Source: Deltaproteobacteria bacterium (GTDB taxonomy: Bacteria; Myxococcota_A; Polyangia; Polyangiales; Houyiibacteriaceae). Taken from it: DNA of 64,000 bases. Of the stretch, positions 60,231 to 64,000 are shown one piece after another. The stretch is taken from contig JAEPMI010000008.1 of NCBI GenBank assembly GCA_017644045.1, positions 532,613 to 596,612 on the forward strand, given 5' to 3'. Numbering within the stretch: position 1 is the stretch's first letter; each line of letters starts with the position of its first letter. The notes beneath the pieces were generated by a model. That model made no database searches. It had not been told where the DNA came from and saw nothing but the letters and a program-made list of their open reading frames with translations. The translations under genes and the position numbers were made by a program.

Positions 60231-62723
60231 GTGACCGACATTCAGGCGAGCGAGACCCCGAACGAGGGGACCGACGAAGAGCGCTACGACCCGGCGACGA
60301 TCGAGCCCAAGTGGCAGGCGTACTGGGAGAAGGCCCAGACGTTCCTCACCCCGGAGAAGCCTGGTGAGGATCGCTACTACGTCCTCGACATGTTTCCGTA
60401 CCCGAGTGGCGCTGGGCTCCACGTCGGTCACCCCGAGAGCTACACGGCCACCGACATTCTTGCTCGCTCAAAGCGCGCCAAGGGGACCTCTGTGCTCCAC
60501 CCGATGGGCTGGGACGCGTTCGGTCTGCCGGCGGAGCAGCACGCGATCAAGACCGGGACCCACCCGCGGGACACCACGGTCGCGAACATCAACAACTTCC
60601 GCCGCCAGCTCAAAGCGCTCGGCTTCAGCTACGACTGGACACGCGAGGTCGACACCACCGACCCGGCGTACGTGCGCTGGACACAGTGGATCTTCCTGCA
60701 GCTCTTCCACGCCGGCCTCGCCTACCAGGACGAGGTGAGCGTGAACTGGTGCGCCGCACTCGGCACCGTGCTCGCCAACGAAGAGGTCATCGACGGCAAG
60801 AGCGAGCGTGGTGGCCATCCGGTCGAACGGCTGCCGCTCCGGCAGTGGATGCTGCGCATCACCAAGTACGCGGACCGCCTGCTCGCCGGCCTCGAGGGCG
60901 TCGACTGGCCGAACTCGACCCGCATCATGCAGGGCGAGTGGATCGGCCGAAGCGAGGGCGCCGAGGTCACCTTCGAGGTGAAGGGGCAGAAGCCCATCGA
61001 GGTCTTCACCACCCGCCCGGACACGCTCTTCGGCGCGACCTTCATGGTCCTCGCGCCGGAGCATCCGCTGGTGGCCGAGGTCACGACCGAGGCGCAGCGC
61101 GAGGCCGTGGAGGCTTACGTCGCGAAGGCGAAGAACAAGAGCGACCGGGATCGGCAGCAGTCGAAGGAGAAGACCGGAGTGTTCACTGGCGGCCACGCCA
61201 TCAACCCGGTCAATGGCGCGGAGGTGCCGATCTGGATCGCCGACTACGTGCTCATGGGCTACGGCACCGGCGCCATCATGGCGGTGCCCGCGCACGACAC
61301 CCGCGACTTCGAGTTCGCGACCGCGCACGGCATCCCAGTCATCGAGGTGGTGAAGGGCGACGCGCCCGAGGGCGAGTGCTTCACGGGTCACGGCGTCGCG
61401 ATGAACAGCGGCAAGTACGACGGGATGACCACCGCCGACGTGAAAGCGGCGATCACCAAAGACCTGGAAGCCGACGGCAAGGGTAAGGCCCGCGTCGAGT
61501 ACAAGCTCCGCGACTGGGTCTTCAGCCGCCAGCGTTACTGGGGCGAGCCCTTCCCGATCTACTTCCCGGTCACCTGCGACGGAGACCCGCGGAAGGACGA
61601 CGAGCACACCATCCACTACGACCAGCCGATCGCCGTCGACGAGTCCGAGCTGCCGGTGCGTCTCCCGGAGCTCGATGACTTCCAGCCCGGCGACGATCCG
61701 GCGGGCGTCCTCGCTCGCGCGAAGGACTGGCGCTTCTTCCAGAAGGACGTGGAAGGTGAGAAGCGTTGGTTCGCGCGCGAGACCAACACCATGCCCCAGT
61801 GGGCCGGGTCCTGTTGGTACTACCTGCGCTACTGCGATCCCCACAACGAGGAGGCGCTGGCGAGCAAGGAAGCGCTCGAGACCTGGCTGCCGGTCGACAT
61901 CTACATCGGTGGCGCCGAGCATGCCGTGCTCCACCTGCTCTACGCCCGCTTCTGGCACATGGTCCTCTACGACCAGGGGCACGTCCCGACCCCGGAGCCC
62001 TTCGGCAAGCTCGTCCACCAGGGGATGATCCTCGGCGAGGATGGGGTGAAGATGAGCAAGGCGCGCGGGAACGTCATCAACCCCGACGACGTCATCGCTG
62101 CCCACGGAGCGGACTCGCTTCGTTGCTACGAGATGTTCATGGGCCCGCTCGAGGCGACCAAGCCCTGGAACACCGACGCCATCGGCGGCGTGCGGAAGTG
62201 GCTCGACCGCTGCTGGAAGGTGGCGCGCATGGTGCGCGACGGCTCCGATGGGGCCTACGACGAGGCCACGAAGAAGTCGGTCCACAAGACCATCGCCAAG
62301 GTCACGAGCGACATCGACGAGCTGAAGTTCAACACCGCGATCAGCGCGATGATGGTGCTGAGCAAAGAGCTCGAGAAGGCGGGCGCGCCGCGCGAGGGCG
62401 TGGAAGCGCTCGCCAAGCTGGTGCATCCCTTCGCGCCGCACCTCGGCGAGGAGATGTGGGCCATGCTCGGCCACGAGCCCTCCATTCAGAACGCTGGTTG
62501 GCCCGAGGCGGACCCGAAGCTCCTGGTCGACGACACCGTCGAGATCCCGGTGCAGGTGAACGGCAAGAAGCGCGCGGTGCTCGAGCTCGCGGCCGACGCG
62601 ACCGAGGACCAGGCGATGGAGGCTGCGAAGCAGGACCCGAAGATCGCCGAGGCGCTCGGCGAGGGTACGCTCCGCAAGGTCATCTTCGTCCCGAAGCGCA
62701 TCCTCAACCTCATCATCAAGTGA
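60231..62723 (+). CDS. leuS: Leucyl-tRNA synthetase
   Basis: Protein of 830 aa with a GTG start; the frame upstream is a shadow of the RCC1 gene. Class I motif HIGH appears as 'HVGHP' in 'GAGLHVGHPESYTATD'. Editing domain (CP1) has 'FTTRPDTLFGATFMVLAPEH' and 'GYGTGAIMAVPAHDTRDFEF', so proofreading should be intact. The catalytic 'DWVFSRQRYWGEP' and 'MPQWAGSCWYYLRY' are present. The KMSKS loop reads KMSKA ('GVKMSKARGN'). It charges tRNA-Leu. Its stop overlaps the start of the glycosidase-like gene by four bases. Confidence 0.96.
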   Translation: MTDIQASETPNEGTDEERYDPATIEPKWQAYWEKAQTFLTPEKPGEDRYYVLDMFPYPSGAGLHVGHPESYTATDILARSKRAKGTSVLHPMGWDAFGLPAEQHAIKTGTHPRDTTVANINNFRRQLKALGFSYDWTREVDTTDPAYVRWTQWIFLQLFHAGLAYQDEVSVNWCAALGTVLANEEVIDGKSERGGHPVERLPLRQWMLRITKYADRLLAGLEGVDWPNSTRIMQGEWIGRSEGAEVTFEVKGQKPIEVFTTRPDTLFGATFMVLAPEHPLVAEVTTEAQREAVEAYVAKAKNKSDRDRQQSKEKTGVFTGGHAINPVNGAEVPIWIADYVLMGYGTGAIMAVPAHDTRDFEFATAHGIPVIEVVKGDAPEGECFTGHGVAMNSGKYDGMTTADVKAAITKDLEADGKGKARVEYKLRDWVFSRQRYWGEPFPIYFPVTCDGDPRKDDEHTIHYDQPIAVDESELPVRLPELDDFQPGDDPAGVLARAKDWRFFQKDVEGEKRWFARETNTMPQWAGSCWYYLRYCDPHNEEALASKEALETWLPVDIYIGGAEHAVLHLLYARFWHMVLYDQGHVPTPEPFGKLVHQGMILGEDGVKMSKARGNVINPDDVIAAHGADSLRCYEMFMGPLEATKPWNTDAIGGVRKWLDRCWKVARMVRDGSDGAYDEATKKSVHKTIAKVTSDIDELKFNTAISAMMVLSKELEKAGAPREGVEALAKLVHPFAPHLGEEMWAMLGHEPSIQNAGWPEADPKLLVDDTVEIPVQVNGKKRAVLELAADATEDQAMEAAKQDPKIAEALGEGTLRKVIFVPKRILNLIIK

Positions 62724-63853
62724 GGTCGGGGTTCGTAGGCGCGGTCGCGGTCGCGGCGCTGGCGTTCGCCGGCGTCGCGCACGCGCAGCCGATGGCGAAC
62801 GAGCTCCCGCTCGGACCGAACGGGTGGGCCATCGCGGAGCTCGAGGGCATTCGCGGGGTGACCGTCGGCCCGATCGAGTCGAGCCAACAGCCGGGTCGCG
62901 GCTACGGCACCGAGTACTCCGCGGCGCTCCTCGACCACCTCGTGGCCAAGGGCACCAACTGGATCTCCATCACGCCCTTCGGTCGCATCTGGTCGCTCCA
63001 GGACACCGAGATCCAGATGGACTTCGAGGCGCCCTACGAGGAGAACCGGGTCGCCATCCGGACGATGATCCGGCAGGCGAAGGCGCGTGGCCTGAAGGTG
63101 CTGCTCATTCCGCACCTCTGGGTCGAGACCGAGGGGTGGCGTGGTGAGATCGACCCGGGGTCGCCCGAAGGCTGGGAGGCCTACCAGCGAAGCTATCGCG
63201 AGTTCGTGCTGAACTGGGCGCGCGACGCGCAGGCCGCGGGTGCCGACGCGCTCTCCATCGGCGTCGAGTGCAAGAGCTGGTCGGGTCGCTTCGGTGCGTT
63301 CTGGACCGAGTTCATCGCGGACGTGCGCGAGGCTTTCGATGGGCTGCTGACCTACAGCGCCAACTGGGACGAGGCCGAGGCGGTGCTCTTCTGGGACCAG
63401 CTCGATTTCATCGGCATCAACGCCTTCTACCCGCTCGCCGACCACGATGGCGCGACGGATGCGGAGTACCTCGAGGGCGCGAAGGCCTTGGTGCCGAGCC
63501 TCGAGGAGCTCACCGAGGTGCTCCAGATGCCGCTCGTCTTCGTGGAGGTCGGCTACACCACCCGCAACGACGCGGCCGTCGAGCCCTGGCTCTGGCCCGA
63601 CGGGATGGCGAACGTGGTCATCGACGAGCGGGAGCAGGCCCGCGGGATGGCGACGCTCCTGCACCCCTTCCTCCAGGAACGCTTCTTCGCGGGCTTCTTC
63701 TACTGGCGCTACTACGCCAACCTCGACGACGTCTCGCAGGAGGGCATCTGGGGCTTCAGCCCCCACGCCAAGCTCGCCGCGAACGTCCTCGAGGACATCT
63801 TCCGCGCCCGCTGGGTGGTCGACCCGAGCCTCCCCAGCTGGCGCTCTCGCTAG
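62720..63853 (+). CDS. Secreted glycoside hydrolase-like TIM barrel (GH113-like)
   Basis: Protein of 377 aa with a GTG start overlapping the leuS stop (GTGA). Signal peptide 'GAVAVAALAFAGVAHAQ'. A TIM barrel follows, with 'WISITPFGRI', 'KVLLIPHLWVET', Glu183 in 'LSIGVECKSWSG' and Glu276 in 'LVFVEVGYTTRN', the two acids expected of a retaining glycosidase, plus 'FYWRYYANLDD'. The order is similar to GH113 mannanases and the 'glycosidase-like TIM barrel' family. It probably acts outside the inner membrane. Substrate is inferred only. A palindromic repeat lies 12 bp after the stop. Confidence 0.75.
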   Translation: MRSGFVGAVAVAALAFAGVAHAQPMANELPLGPNGWAIAELEGIRGVTVGPIESSQQPGRGYGTEYSAALLDHLVAKGTNWISITPFGRIWSLQDTEIQMDFEAPYEENRVAIRTMIRQAKARGLKVLLIPHLWVETEGWRGEIDPGSPEGWEAYQRSYREFVLNWARDAQAAGADALSIGVECKSWSGRFGAFWTEFIADVREAFDGLLTYSANWDEAEAVLFWDQLDFIGINAFYPLADHDGATDAEYLEGAKALVPSLEELTEVLQMPLVFVEVGYTTRNDAAVEPWLWPDGMANVVIDEREQARGMATLLHPFLQERFFAGFFYWRYYANLDDVSQEGIWGFSPHAKLAANVLEDIFRARWVVDPSLPSWRSR

Positions 63854-63865
63854 ACGATTACACCT

Positions 63866-63925
63866 GAGGGACGCTCTTGAGTTCTTTCCGAGTTCACATA
63901 GCGCTGTGTGAACTCGGAAAGAACT
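63866..63925. repeat. Palindromic repeat related to that at 51191
   Basis: The segment 63866-63889 (GAGGGACGCTCTTGAG then TTCTTTCC) is identical to part of the arm at 51241-51264. Here the palindrome is formed differently: 63880-63898 pairs exactly with 63907-63925 (19 bp), and the centre AGCGCT extends the symmetry with one mismatch. It lies 12 bp after the glycosidase-like gene. The rest of the window (63926-64000) shows no gene I can support. Confidence 0.75.
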
Positions 63926-64000
63926 GACTCCTGCGAAGAAAGGGGTCTCACGAAGGAGCGCCCCGTGCGTCACTCGTCGTGGCGCGCCACAGGCGGCCCG

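Overview
The window is a high-GC chromosomal segment of a Gram-negative, didermic bacterium. I infer a member of the Myxococcota, most like the Sandaracinaceae/Polyangiales. The grounds are indirect: about sixteen lipoproteins with a lipobox followed by Gly/Asp/Ser-rich linkers, several of them Cys-rich with MopE-like 'CDxxDNDCDG' metal-binding motifs; a cytosolic Hanks-type kinase fused to GYF-like and DUF4388-like modules; FG-GAP, RCC1 and WG repeat proteins; outer-membrane barrels; and heavy GTG start use. No 16S gene is present, so the placement is not proven. There is no phage, plasmid, CRISPR array or full insertion sequence.

Layout. 1-5.0 kb: the end of a beta-helix protein, then lipoproteins. 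5.1-5.2 kb: tRNA-Val(CAC) with its own promoter and terminator. 5.3-12.7 kb: thiolase, 3-hydroxyacyl-CoA dehydrogenase and enoyl-CoA hydratase, which together would interconvert acetyl-CoA and crotonyl-CoA. They are interrupted by a PEP-synthase-like protein lacking its catalytic ends, a DUF4259 protein, a Cys-rich lipoprotein and a degenerate receiver. 12.7-26.2 kb: mostly secreted or repeat proteins (pectate lyase-like, WG, FG-GAP/ASPIC) with GlpD, exonuclease III and RidA. 26.2-32.4 kb: a serA-hisZ-purA operon and a Ser/Thr kinase. 32.5-38 kb: O-methyltransferase, SulP transporter, TMTC-like glycosyltransferase and a sulfatase-modifying-factor-like lipoprotein.

38.0-41.3 kb: RNase P RNA, then an outer-membrane protein translationally coupled to a 13-haem c-type cytochrome, whose stop codon lies in the terminal repeat of a MITE-like element. 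41.4-48.6 kb: Cys-rich lipoproteins, a second crotonase without the usual catalytic acids, the division operon ftsE-ftsX-envC-like (the last with a degenerate LytM domain) and a small cytochrome c. 48.7-50.6 kb: thiC under a TPP riboswitch. 50.7-57.4 kb: a VOC protein, an AraC regulator, a trypsin-like protease fused to a barrel-like C-terminus, a lipase, an amidohydrolase and hypotheticals. 57.5-64 kb: DUF2314-ankyrin protein, RCC1-like lipoprotein, leuS and a glycosidase-like protein coupled to leuS.

Two kinds of non-coding repeat stand out: a pair of palindromic elements sharing a 24-bp module (51191-51272, with perfect 37-bp arms, and 63866-63925), and two ~165-bp CTAG-bounded inverted-repeat elements (33134-33297 and 41100-41267). 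The most system-like novelty candidates are the barrel/13-haem cytochrome pair and the FtsEX-degenerate LytM operon. Neither is established here as a new system.
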